From the NCBI GenBank assembly GCA_013306675.1, contig JABLUY010000015.1:62001-126000 (forward strand): 64,000 nucleotides of DNA, given 5' to 3'. The stretch comes from Thraustochytrium sp. TN22 (lineage: Eukaryota; Sar; Bigyra; Thraustochytrida; Thraustochytriidae). Position numbers and translations under genes: made by a program. Shown in pieces: positions 28,701 to 37,797 of the stretch. The notes under the pieces are model-generated. The model did not search any database. It saw only the letters and a program-made list of their open reading frames with translations, and had not been told where the DNA came from. Within the stretch, counting starts at the first letter, position 1, and each line of letters begins with the position of its first letter.

Positions 28701-29041
28701 GTGGAGAGCAAGCCGACGACGACGCTGCAGACGTGGAGGGTGTCGAGGGCATCGAGGGCGCTGACTCGGAGAAGGACGACGCCAACGCCAACGCCCACGC
28801 CCACGCCAACGCCAACGTAGACCCGGATGCCGAGCCTGATCAAATTGCGCAGGAGGAGGGAGAAGACGACCAAGACGAAGACGACCAGGTCAGCGCCGAG
28901 GACCTGCAAGCGGCGCTTGACGTGCTCGAAGCAGAGATCGCGGACGCCGTCGAGGCTGAAGACTATGACAAGGCCGCTCACCTCGAGGAAGACGCCGAGG
29001 CCCTCCGAGCCCGCCTGGAGCGCGCACGAACCAATAACTAA
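25721..29041 (+). CDS. Large coiled-coil protein with UVR-like motifs
   Basis: An 1106-residue protein from the ATG at 25721. The ATG at 25778 (MSLFGGLNLR) is an equally good start. The first 400 residues are disordered, with Ala/Ser, acidic and Pro-rich parts and four similar hydrophobic motifs: GFGFM, GFSFL, SFAFM and GFSFL (near 26029, 26152, 26306 and 26812). Residues about 410-900 are a nearly continuous coiled coil. At least three UVR-like segments occur (LAAEDFETADKLQ; VSSRNFKEAGRLN; VEAEDYDKAAHLEED), the last at the C-terminus after an acidic region. UVR motifs bind protein partners in UvrB, Clp regulators and many eukaryotic scaffolds. The role is unknown; a scaffold or trafficking role is likely. 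Confidence 0.75.
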   Translation: MMRLADQTGFAGLVLPARAMSLFGGLNLRVPQRAGSAASGGSEAAAAAPGAAASSSGSGGGGGGDQAGRHGHEQESPHGDAAYASGAQGGAGGAAPSSGCGSGFGFMNAAAAPAPGGSAETSYAEHGSVASVASEATATAPASSGFSFLGAAGSSSAGNAGSVGAPEPDEADAQAAAEAANEAATAVPPPPPAQSSFAFMSSAPHPDQSASALAAAMAASVDEDLLAPAAVIRPAQIRKKRGSRRPGFARHHDGSEAMSETSSLAPSVRDAHHDEDEDYDDEGEGGARAAADYDRGRGREEHDHGHEHDRDRDHGDEYSRTPPLPTTPSPSPSPAPSPPPPRPREESPTAVEDASSPAVAAGAGGFSFLRGASAQGNKAMQEVSTSTKPTPAVSAAEQDRGGKRDPAQAQAQAQAQEDLGELDELLRAFKRGADQFAKGLARVTSETAAAQVGLERNAEEAQALAERVKSLEDEQNAALAAEDFETADKLQRTMDAVSRSVDEVDSRKLSLNRTLDQLRAQKAKVFSDQVQSIDVISELLSDCCRKESERAKKLAADTSAQAAREADQLDEQEDLLRIDLEGIESDLEVAQRELDQINARVDAGTVNLREQREDWESKIAVVDEDIAELERQLAAKREERAGLAASLEEVNAGIQSVRSRYETRLLELDARRDTVLEKQKDAEARARAIAEAREAIEDRKLRTEDRVARLERSADEVNAQLRILAAIASRLRQARDARKAEAQAGDQGAPVDGDEGAGADGAAAMRKLEDEVHVARQNIDFNSRKAQELEAEIVDLGRLLLDIDGKLPSLNEQKKLAVSSRNFKEAGRLNGVIKDVSSEKEAVEARIAEIKARLADLREQVDAKAHRVQELVAEIRGMEDSVNRAMLEALNKKRLELRTTEAEVCASGSVDAGSFGATVLSILRAEAQACEDEAKLVSVKICGDESLATLPEEDDSASGQEDSGEPIDCAEGDSEAAANGEHEVGAGQDSEVASGEQADDDAADVEGVEGIEGADSEKDDANANAHAHANANVDPDAEPDQIAQEEGEDDQDEDDQVSAEDLQAALDVLEAEIADAVEAEDYDKAAHLEEDAEALRARLERARTNN

Positions 29042-29424
29042 GCTTTAGTACACGAAGTGCCTCCATGTGGCGTTCCGAGGGGACTGATGCGCTACAGTCC
29101 GTTCCCTTGAAGCCGCGCCTCTTGCCCGCCGAAGCCTCCGAGCTCGGTGAGCCAAAGTACAGCCAGGCGTGCCTGCCTTCGCGTCCGCTCCCTGCGGCTC
29201 CATCGCCCATCCGGGCTGCGGTGGACCATCAGCCACTGCAGGCAGAGTCGGCGACGTTCGACGACGAAGGTGTTGTCGGCTCCGTTGCTTCTTGCGTCTT
29301 GCTTCTTGCACTTCAAGTTGCGCAGACAGAGATGGTGGTGCGTGCAGTGGCAGGCACTGGCAGACCAGCAAGCGGCGGCGCGGAGCGCGAGACGGCAGCA
29401 GTGGCCGCGGCGGTGGTGGTGGCA

Positions 29425-29459
<35 letters not shown>

Positions 29460-29564
29460 GAGCGACGCGCGGCTGCAGAGACCGGCGGCGCGTACGAGGC
29501 GCGGAGCGGCGGCGTGCGCGCGGAGGGCCCGGGGTTGCTTGCTTGCTTGTTTGTACCGCGAACC
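29042..29564. other. Intergenic, upstream of thioesterase
   Basis: Contains a GGC trinucleotide run (about 29421-29459) and a CTTG/TTGC run (29535-29552) close to the proposed start. No gene seen. Confidence 0.6.
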
Positions 29565-30916
29565 ATGGCGCGCGCAGGCCTGGAAAGCCTCAAGTACGCG
29601 GCTGCAAAGGGCGAAGCCCTGGAACAGCAGGAACAGCAAGAGCAGCAGGAGGCGGAGCACAGCAGCGAGCGGGCGGCCCTGCTCGGTGCGAATGAGGGCA
29701 ATGGCGACTCTATGCGTACGTAGGAGGAGAGCTAGCTAGCCAGGCTGCAAGTACATGCCTCCGAAAATCGGAAAGCATTGGAAAGCAAGCAAGCAAGCAA
29801 ACAAGCAAACAAACAAACAAAATAAACAGACAGACAGGCAGGCAAAGGCAGACGGACTGACGGAGAGCCGCTGCGCTTCAAACAACAGCACGCGTGGGCG
29901 AGCCAACTCAGCCGCCCGAGGCATTCTTGCCAGTGGAGCTGGAGAAGCTGGACGAGTTCCTTTACCGCGGACCCAAGGGTCGGCTGTGGCGGCCGACGGG
30001 CCAGCGCGGCGTCTTTGGTGGTCAGGTGATGGGCCAGAGCTTGGCCGCAGCCATCGGAACGGTGGCCAAGGACAAGGAGCTGCACAGCATGCACTCGTAT
30101 TTCCTACGCGCCGGCAAGGAGACCGCGGACATCATCTATCATGTGCTGGCGCTGCGCGATGGAAAGTCCTTCGCGACGCGGCTCGTGACGGCGCAGCAGG
30201 GCGGGCGCGCCATCTTCGTCCTGCTTGCCAGCTTCCAAAAGGTCAAGGTGGCGTCCTTGCTGCACCAGGACGTCATGCCCATGGTGCCGAGCCCAGAGAG
30301 TCTACTTTCGGAGCACGACTACCTCCGCGCGCTGCTCCAGGACCCGCGCTGCCCTCCCACATACAAGGCAGTGCTCAAGATGCGCCTCAAGCGCACTTCA
30401 CCCATCGACATCCGCCTCGTCCTAGGCCCGGACCTCTTTCAGGGCCAGCCCGTGCCTCAGGGCTACAATCCGCCCGAGTTCCCCAAGTACACGCACGAGC
30501 ACCGCCAGATCACGTGGATTCGCACGCGCAACAAGCTTCCCGACGACGTCGACGTGCACCGCAGCGTGCTGGCCTACGCCAGCGATATGGGACTGCTCAC
30601 CACTGCTCGCGGCGCTACGCCGGTGCACGAGCTGTCCATGGTGGCCTCGCTCGACCACAGTATGTGGTTTCACTCCCCCTTCCGCATGGACGACTGGATG
30701 CTCTATGTCATGGACAGCCCCCGCGTCAACAATGAGCGGGGCCTGGCCTTCGGCAAGCTTTACCGGCGCGACGGGACCCTTGCTGTCACAGTCAGCCAGG
30801 AGGGTCTTCTGCGTTTGCGCCGCGACACGCCCACGGAGGTACGCGACAAGCTCGGCCCCGGCCTTGGCATCGACCCGCCCACTCGGCCTCCTCCGGCCCC
30901 TGACGCGAAGCTCTGA
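29565..30916 (+). CDS. Peroxisomal acyl-CoA thioesterase (ACOT8/TesB type), 2 exons
   Basis: Proposed as join(29565..29715, 29889..30916), 392 residues. The second-exon frame has no in-frame ATG before mid-domain. An upstream ATG (accATGGC) at 29565, a donor GTACGT at 29716 and an acceptor CAG ending at 29888 join in matching phase. The rest is a double-hotdog TesB fold: RGVFGGQVMGQSL near its start, HSMHSYFLRAG, then YASDMGLL, SLDHSMWFH and SQEGLLR, which carry the expected Asp, Ser/Thr and Gln catalytic positions. The protein ends in AKL, a peroxisomal PTS1 signal. It should hydrolyse acyl-CoAs in peroxisomes, alongside beta-oxidation. The first 50 residues, with a Gln/Glu-rich run, are not part of the family. 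Exon 1 is my inference. Confidence 0.87.
29716..29888 (+). other. Intron in the thioesterase gene
   Basis: 173 bp, GTACGT to CAG, phase 1. It contains a CTAG element and AAGC/AAAC tetranucleotide runs (about 29787-29822). It was placed by frame continuity, not by transcript evidence. Confidence 0.65.
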
Positions 30917-31629
30917 GCCTCTGAGCGCATCGAAATAACATTTTTTGTACATCTTGGTCAGTGCCACCGATTGAGGGCTACCTTGCTCATGCCTATGCCT
31001 GTGCGAGAGTCGAGAGTTTTGCTGGAGATGCTTGCTGGAGAGCGGAGACTAGAAATCGTTCTGGTGCTTGGCGTCGCGCCTCGCCACGATGCGCCGCAGC
31101 GGTCGCCCGGGCGGCCTCGGCCAACTCGACGCCGGACGAGCCCTTGGACGAGCCCGACGTGGCTGATTCACTGGGCGCCTCGCCAGCCTCGCCAAGCGAC
31201 AAGTCGTCGCGGAGCGAGACGGCCTCGGAGTCCTCGTCGTCTGCGAGCTCAGCGATGCCAGAGACCCAATGCCATGTAAGGGCAGAGCAGGGCAGGGCAG
31301 AGCTAGCGCCGCAAGGCGCTCTGGTCTCGCAAGCAAATGTGCACGCAGCGAAATTGAACGTTGTGGCTGGATAGCACAAGCCGACCGACATCAACAGGAA
31401 CCGAGAAACCGATGTCGAGATCCCCGCGTCGTCGGTTCTCCTCGCCGGCGAGCTGAAGCTCGGGGCCCTTTCATTTTAATTAAAAATAACTCTCAAGGCG
31501 GCTCCATCAACGACCGATCGAGGACTCTGTGAGTCTTTGTTGCGAAACGAATCATTCAATGTCTTTTTACATTGGTGAACAAAGGTCGCTCGCTGCATGG
31601 AATGTCCTGCAGAGAGAGAGGGAGAGGGA

Positions 31630-31675
<46 letters not shown>

Positions 31676-31696
31676 TGCGGTGCAGCTCTGATGCAA
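30917..31696. other. Convergent intergenic region, thioesterase / kinase
   Basis: The 3' ends of two genes face each other. An AT-rich stretch lies near 31468-31490 and a GA microsatellite at 31611-31672. A Ser/Ala-rich frame at 30961-31374 shows no motif and is not called. Confidence 0.55.
31611..31672. repeat. GA dinucleotide microsatellite
   Basis: About 30 GA units with a few GG interruptions at the left end. Confidence 0.9.
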
Positions 31697-34150
31697 TCAT
31701 GATGAGCGCACGATAAAAGGGTGGTTGTCGACGTCGCGCGCGGACGGACGCTTGGCCGGATCAATGGCGAAGAGCGGCCTGAGAAAGTCCTGCACGGCGG
31801 GCGAAACAATATCCGGGATGGGAGGGCCCTCCGTGGTCTGGCCAATGGTGAATATCGCCGGTAGTTGCTCCCGCACGTCCGGCCAGGGGCGCTGGCCTGA
31901 GGCCATCTCGAGCACAGTGGCACCAAGCGACCAAATATCGGCAGGGAAGTGATACTTGGTCTCCCGGACGACCTCCGGGGCCATCCAAGGCACGGAGCCG
32001 CGGATGCGGCGCAGCGTTTGCTCGCGGTCAGCCTCGTCCATGTCGAGTAGCAGCTTGCTGCAGCCAAAGTCGGCGAGCTTGCACACGCCATCAATGGTTA
32101 CGAGGACGTTGGCCCCCTTGATGTCGCGGTGGATGACTTCGCTTGAGTGCAGATAGCGAACCCCGCGCACCATGTGCGCCGTGAACTTGCGCACAAGGGC
32201 TTCCGGTAAAGGGCCGTAGTCTTGCACCATGGAGAGGATGCTGCCGCCCGGCACATACTCGAGGTAGATGTCGAGATGTCTAGTGGAGGCATCATAGGAG
32301 GACCCCAGGTACTCCACGATGTTGCGGTGCGAAAGGGACTCCATGACTCGCACCTCGTGCAGAAAGCTCTGGTTCTTGGCATCGTCTCCATCCCCAGTTA
32401 GGCGTTTCACAGCGTACTGAGTGCCGGTGCGCAGGTTGAGCCCCTTGTAGACGGCGCCAAAAGATCCGCTGCCGAGCAGAGCACCGATCTTGACGGAGGC
32501 CGGGTCCACCTTGCCGGCGCCCAAGCCTTCCAGCGAGAGCTCTGATACGCTCGCCATGTGGCGCGGAAGGCGGCGTTCGGAAGAAGAGGCCAACACGTGG
32601 TTCACGTCGTCCATCGCAGCCCCTGCCTCGCGTGGCGTCACGAAGCCGGGAGACTCCGGCCGTTGGCATTCCGAGTCGCCGATAAAGATGTTGCCTTGAT
32701 GGTGATGGGTGGGGTGCTGCAGGTGCTGCTGGTACTGGTTCCTTGCCGTGGGCATCTCGGCGGACGAGCGCACGCGGCGTCGATAGAGCATGCGGCGGGT
32801 GCCGGTGCGGTTCGAAGCTCCCGGCACATCGATATGCGAGGGCGTAGGTGACAGGGATAAAATCGGGGAGTAATGCTCATCTCCTCCACCACCGTAGCTG
32901 CCGCGCTTGACGTGCATGCTGTGGCCATTGCCGCCACTGCCACTGCCACCGCCGACTCCAGCCACGGGCAACTCGTGCATGCTCGGTGAGCGCCTAAAGA
33001 ACTGCTTGAGCTCAGTCGGGCTCACGAAGTGAGAATCGGGCCGCGGTGAGGGCGAGAGATCGCGCAGCCCTGGACGAACCACGGTCATCTTCTCGTGCTC
33101 GCGCTCGACGAAACTTATGTGCGCGCTGGAGTGCGAGTGCCGGTGTAGACTGTGCGGCGGCTGCTGCTGCTGCGGCGCACGTGGCGGCTGCGCCGCGTAG
33201 CCCGGCGATGGCGAGCAGGCCATGTGCGTCCGGCGAGCGCGCATGCGACCTGATGAAGACGAAGACGAGGAGTTAAAGACCTCACCATCGATCTCGGATA
33301 GGTTTGGTGAGGACATTGAGGTGGACGGCGGATTCCAGTCCGGCGATGGCATGGGCTGCTGCTGCTGCTGCTGCTGGCGCGGCAGGCTGTGCGAGCGTAC
33401 CAGACGCGCCATGCTCCTCGTACTACGCGGACCATGACCGAGTGGTGCCGGCCGGCGCATCACCGCCTGCTGCTGCGACTCGGCGCGAGAGAAGCCGCCA
33501 CCTCGAGTCTCCATTGCTGGCGAAGGAATTGTGGAATAGGAGGTCAGGCTCGACAGCGGGCCGCATTCCGAGTCTGGACCCTCAACGCCGACGGGTGATA
33601 GCACGTCCACTGCGAGCGGCGCAAGACCGCGTTGCGCGCCGAGCTCATCCCGGTCGCTGCTTGTCTTGTGCATATCCTCCTCCACCATAAGATCTTGCGC
33701 GCTCGACGACTCGCCTCGCTGGACTCCAGACCTCAAGCTCTCGTGCGAGCTCTTGCGCGGCCGTTGGATTTGAAATCCAATGAAGCCCGTTTGCGGCTGC
33801 TGCTGCTGCTGCTGCTGCTGCGGCTGCTGCTGCCGCCGCTGGTGCTGCTGCTCCTGCTGCTCTTGCCGAAGTTGGTGGCCGCTGACGCTGGCCTCCTCGC
33901 GCCGCTCGCGCTGTGCGGCGTAATGGTTTTCCCGCTGCTTTTGCTGTGTGCGCTCGAGCTGGTTCGTCGGGTCTAGCTTGTCCGCAAAGAAGTGCCTGTC
34001 GTCCTCGTCGCTCCGCGCCATGGACCTGTTCCGGCCGCTCCTGTCGCTTCTGCTGCTCTCGCAGCTCCTTCTGCTGGCCCTGCTGCTGCTGCTACTAGGC
34101 GACCACGTCGCGGGCGTCTTGGTCTCCAGGGCCTCGGTGTCTGCGGCCAT
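31697..34150 (-). CDS. MAPKKK-like (STE11/MEKK) protein kinase
   Basis: An 817-residue protein. The first 550 residues are disordered, Ser/Gln/Arg-rich, with CAG-encoded poly-Gln near residues 105-120 and many possible phosphosites. The kinase domain covers about residues 553-812: GSGSFG loop at 560-565, Lys582 in YAVKRL, catalytic HRDIKGAN at 674-681, DFG at 694-696, then GSVPWMAPEVV and WSLGATVLEM. The catalytic IKGAN and the GSVPWMAPE segment are typical of STE11-class kinases, which start MAP kinase cascades by phosphorylating MAPKKs. The upstream signal is unknown. The poly-Gln and Ser-rich head is probably regulatory. No intron. Confidence 0.92.
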   Translation of the reverse strand: MAADTEALETKTPATWSPSSSSSRASRRSCESSRSDRSGRNRSMARSDEDDRHFFADKLDPTNQLERTQQKQRENHYAAQRERREEASVSGHQLRQEQQEQQHQRRQQQPQQQQQQQQPQTGFIGFQIQRPRKSSHESLRSGVQRGESSSAQDLMVEEDMHKTSSDRDELGAQRGLAPLAVDVLSPVGVEGPDSECGPLSSLTSYSTIPSPAMETRGGGFSRAESQQQAVMRRPAPLGHGPRSTRSMARLVRSHSLPRQQQQQQQPMPSPDWNPPSTSMSSPNLSEIDGEVFNSSSSSSSGRMRARRTHMACSPSPGYAAQPPRAPQQQQPPHSLHRHSHSSAHISFVEREHEKMTVVRPGLRDLSPSPRPDSHFVSPTELKQFFRRSPSMHELPVAGVGGGSGSGGNGHSMHVKRGSYGGGGDEHYSPILSLSPTPSHIDVPGASNRTGTRRMLYRRRVRSSAEMPTARNQYQQHLQHPTHHHQGNIFIGDSECQRPESPGFVTPREAGAAMDDVNHVLASSSERRLPRHMASVSELSLEGLGAGKVDPASVKIGALLGSGSFGAVYKGLNLRTGTQYAVKRLTGDGDDAKNQSFLHEVRVMESLSHRNIVEYLGSSYDASTRHLDIYLEYVPGGSILSMVQDYGPLPEALVRKFTAHMVRGVRYLHSSEVIHRDIKGANVLVTIDGVCKLADFGCSKLLLDMDEADREQTLRRIRGSVPWMAPEVVRETKYHFPADIWSLGATVLEMASGQRPWPDVREQLPAIFTIGQTTEGPPIPDIVSPAVQDFLRPLFAIDPAKRPSARDVDNHPFIVRSS

Positions 34151-35484
34151 GATCGCTCACGCGCTGCGCCGCGCCAGCTGGCCCAATGCTTCGCTGCCAG
34201 CGCAGCACGGACCGTCAGAGCTCTGCCTGCGCTGGTAGCGCCTGCTCGTGCCGCGCTGCAACGTTGCGAGCTCGCCGTGGCCGCTGCAACTCTCACGTCG
34301 GGCTCCGCTGCAAGCCCTGATCGATCCCGTGTGGCTCGGGAGTCGGGAGCGTAGCCTCTACTGTTGGAGGCAACGGAGCGGGTCTTTCAATCCCCGAACC
34401 GGCTGGCCTCGCGCCGCAACAGTCGAAGGCAGGGTTTGCGGATTCTGCGGTGTAGCAGTGACAGATGACGCGACCGCCGTGCAGCCAGTGGAGCTGAGGT
34501 TGGCCCGAAAGTATGAAAGAGCGATGAAAAGCTTTGGCCTTCTCCACGCAGCAGGTCCACAGCGAGCAGGTAGACTGCAAGACCGACGGATGTGACAGCC
34601 ACGCAAAACGCCTTTGTGCGCGCCGCCCGCCAACGCGTAGGCCTCGAGACTCGAAGGGGTTCGAGCGAGGCAGGCCTTGGAAGCTAGCCCCAGACTAGAT
34701 CGAAGCGCTTGGTCAGGGACGCTTGAGCCTCGCGACGTACGCACCCGGATCGAGTTTGCAGCGACTCGAGAAGAGGCTGTCAAGCGCGCTGCACGCGGAG
34801 ATTGCGAATGCGTCACCGCTCGCTGCGCGGCGCTGCGCGGTGTCGCCCGGCAGGCAGGCAAACCGTCGCTCGCCCCTTAGGAATGACGCAGAGTGAGGCG
34901 AGGGCCGCGAGGCAGCTTGCAGCCCGTGCGAGCCGCGACTCGCGACGGTCGGGCACACCTCGCTCCGACGGTCGGTGTTGCGGAACCCACGCGCAGCGAC
35001 CGCAGCTCGGGGCGCACGCTTCCTCCGTTGCGTCGCACCTACAATCAATCACCCAGGGCCTAGTGGATGCTGGAGGTTGTCACGATGCTGCGCTCCGAGT
35101 GCTGCCGAGTGCTGCGTTGCAGTATGTTCCTGCTTGTGTGCGTTCACGTGCTGCTTTGAGTTGCGCGTTGCTTGCGTGCTGTGCGCGCACACAGAATCTC
35201 GACCAGGGATTGAAGAGAAGCCTAGCTAGCAAGCACTCTTGTTGGCTGGTCTGGAGACAGCCCGTGCCCGTGCTTGCCGTGAACGAGAAGCCTTTCGCCT
35301 CCAAGTCCGGCCAGATCGCCGCCCTCACACGGCGCGCTTTGAGCCGTGGCCGCCGTCCCGGACGCGCGCGGTTCGCGGTGCACGGGGCGACTCGTTCTGC
35401 TGGTTGACTGGTTGGCTGCCAGTCTGGCTGTGGACACAGAGACGGAGGCTCTTGCTGAGTCTCGCCTCGCACAGAATGACGCCC

Positions 35485-35835
35485 CTCGCCTCGCCTCGCC
35501 TCGCCTCGCCTCGCCTCGCCTCGCCTCGCCTCGCCTCGCCTCGCCTCGCCTCGCCTCGCCTCGCCTCGCCTCGCCTCGCCTCGCCTCGCCTCGCCTCGCC
35601 TCGCCTCGCCTCGCCTCGCCTCGCCTCGCCTCGCCTCGCCTCGCCTCGCCTCGCCTCGCCTCGCCTCGCCTCGCCTCGCCTCGCCTCGCCTCGCCTCGCC
35701 TCGCCTCGCCTCGCCTCGCCTCGCCTCGCCTCGCCTCGCCTCGCCTCGCCTCGCCTCGCCTCGCCTCGCCTCGCCTCGCCTCGCCTCGCCTCGCCTCGCC
35801 TCGCCTCGCCTCGCCTCGCCTCGCCTCGCCTCGCC
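35485..35835. repeat. Perfect CCTCG pentanucleotide array, about 70 copies
   Basis: About 350 bp of CCTCG with no interruption visible. It lies between the kinase promoter side and the GT8 cluster. All three frames translate as Leu-Ala-Ser-Pro-Arg on this strand and as Arg-Gly-Glu-Ala-Arg on the other. Confidence 0.98.
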
Positions 35836-37064
35836 ACGCGGCGGCCCTCGCCGGTGCTCCCGAGCACGGACAAGCTAGCGCACGGCGCCGGCCACGCGAT
35901 GCGACCACGAGCGGTGGCGCCGGCACGGGTCGCGAAAGGTCGATCCGCCCGATCCGTCCGAGCGCGCGGCGCGCGCGCGGCGCAGCAGCGTTCGAGCCTC
36001 GGCCACGAATGCGAGCCGCTTGGCGGACTTGGACTCGGACCCTTGGCGCCTGGTGCGTGCCACCGGTCCACGCGCCCGTGCGCGCTCACAGTACGCAGCC
36101 GCACGCCCACCACCAGACGCGCCCAGACGCGCCCAGACGCGCAGACAGTCTGCAGTGGTGATGGTGATGGCTCTGCAAAGACAGCACGGCAGCACGCGCA
36201 GCACAGCGCGGCACACGGCGGAGGCGCGCGCCTTCGCAGGACTTGCTCGCGGCTAAATGGCTCGTATGTGGCCGGATGCCAGGACGAGAGCCCTCAGCGT
36301 GGCGGGTGGTCACGGCGCGCTTTGAAAGGGCCCTTTCACCTGGTGCGGCGAAGCTTGACTCGGCTGCCCACGGCACGCTGAGCGTGCTGCGACTGCAAGA
36401 CGTTTGTTGAAGAGGGCACTGCACGTTCGTAGCCTTGTCGCGCCTTGCCTGACCGAGAGGTGGCCGCCACGGCGCTGGCGGCAGCGTTGCGCGGGACGAC
36501 GCTGCTCTCGCTCAAGGCAAGCCGGCCACGATGCGCCTGCGAGGGGCTCCTTTTTTGCGGCGCTACTGTGTTCCTTGCCGTGCGGGAAAGCTGACTGATG
36601 GGCGCGGGTTTCCGGGGCTGTCTGTGCGACTCACTGTCAGTGAGCTCAATGCCTGCCTGCTTGCTTGCTTGCTTGGCAATGCTTGCTCGCTTGCTTGCTC
36701 TCGCTCGTGCTCTCGCGCGCTTGTGCGTGCTCGTGCGCGTGAAGGTCTCAAGTCGCTTGCGAGCTTGCGCGCAGGAGCTGATGACGGGCTGGGGCGGCAC
36801 AGCGTGCGCGAGTGCTGGCCCTTGTTGCGGCGCCAGGTGGGGGTCGCGCCCGCGGCGATGCCTGCGCGGTCCTGCGGGTTTGCCGGGATGGCGGACCTTG
36901 CGTCGCTCTCGCCCGGGCGCCTCTCCCGCGCCTCTCGCGCACGCGCACGCGCACGCGCACGCCGCCGGCGCGGCGCGGTGCTCGCGCCTGCCTGCGCTGT
37001 GACTCCGGTCTGCATCCCGCGCAAGCTCGTCGCGTGACGCCGGGCGCAGGCCGGCAGAGCCTGG

Positions 37065-37080
37065 CTCTAGCTAGCTAGAG
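37065..37080. promoter_or_regulatory. 16-bp CTAG palindrome
   Basis: CTCTAGCTAGCTAGAG is a perfect palindrome with no nearby gene start on either strand. It belongs to the recurrent CTAG class. Confidence 0.35.
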
Positions 37081-37120
37081 AAATGACGGTTGCTGGGGCG
37101 CTTCTGATCGGCAGGTGCAA

Positions 37121-37198
37121 TGCAGTGCAGTGCAGTGCAGTGCAGTGCAGTGCAGTGCAGTGCAGTGCAGTGCAGTGCAGTGCAGTGCAGTGCAGTGC
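37121..37198. repeat. TGCAG pentanucleotide array, about 15 copies
   Basis: A perfect run of TGCAG apart from its edges. Confidence 0.95.
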
Positions 37199-37797
37199 TG
37201 CAGCAGCCAGCAGGCAAGCGCTGCCTGCCACTGCAGGAGGCGCACTGCAGTCGGAGTACCTCTGGTCACGCTCACCAGTGGGGTCCTGAGTAGAAGATCG
37301 CAGGCACTGGGGCGATGGGAGCGCCCGTGGCTTAGTTTCTCAGACGCCTCCTGCCTACTTGCCTGCGTGCAGGGGCGGGCTGGGCTCGGCGTCGTCTCCG
37401 CAACACGCATCCTTCCAAGGACTGGCGCAGAGTTGAACTTTGAGGCGAGGGGGACGCCGCTCACCCCATCTGCTGTCGCACCGATTGATGTCTGTGCATC
37501 GTGACTGTAAGTGATCCCGGGACTCCAGGACGCTGTTTGAGCTTGCAAGCGCACTCACTCCTGCTGGAGCCATGCAGGAAGCTTGCTGCACGCATGCTTT
37601 GCAAGAGGATCAATGCCTTCTATCAATCGTACAGCCTTGCTCGTGTTCGGAGGGACGCGCCCAAAGCGCCTTCAGGTTATACCATCCTCACTGTGGAAAT
37701 TGAAACTGATGTGAGAACACAGCCCGGAACGCAGCTTCATTCTTCACGACGAGATGGAGGTGTTTAGTTTTGCAACAGGCTCTAAAGAGCTCCCTAG

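Larger units (their letters stand above)
34151..37797. other. Gene-free region of 3.6 kb with satellite arrays
   Basis: No supported gene. It holds the CCTCG array (35485-35835), the TGCAG array (37121-37198), a CTTG/TTGC run near 36654-36700, and a CGCACG run near 36938-36960. A 16-bp perfect CTAG palindrome lies at 37065-37080. Long open frames through the CCTCG array are artefacts of a stop-free 5-bp repeat. Confidence 0.7.

Noticed and set aside
34802-35407. Plus-strand frame next to the CCTCG array
   Set aside because: Cys/Arg-rich with no family features; overlaps several equally long frames on both strands.
35239-36381. Long plus- and minus-strand frames made of LASPR or RGEAR repeats
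   Set aside because: They exist only because the CCTCG array has no stop in any frame. Flanking residues show no protein-like features and no good start context.
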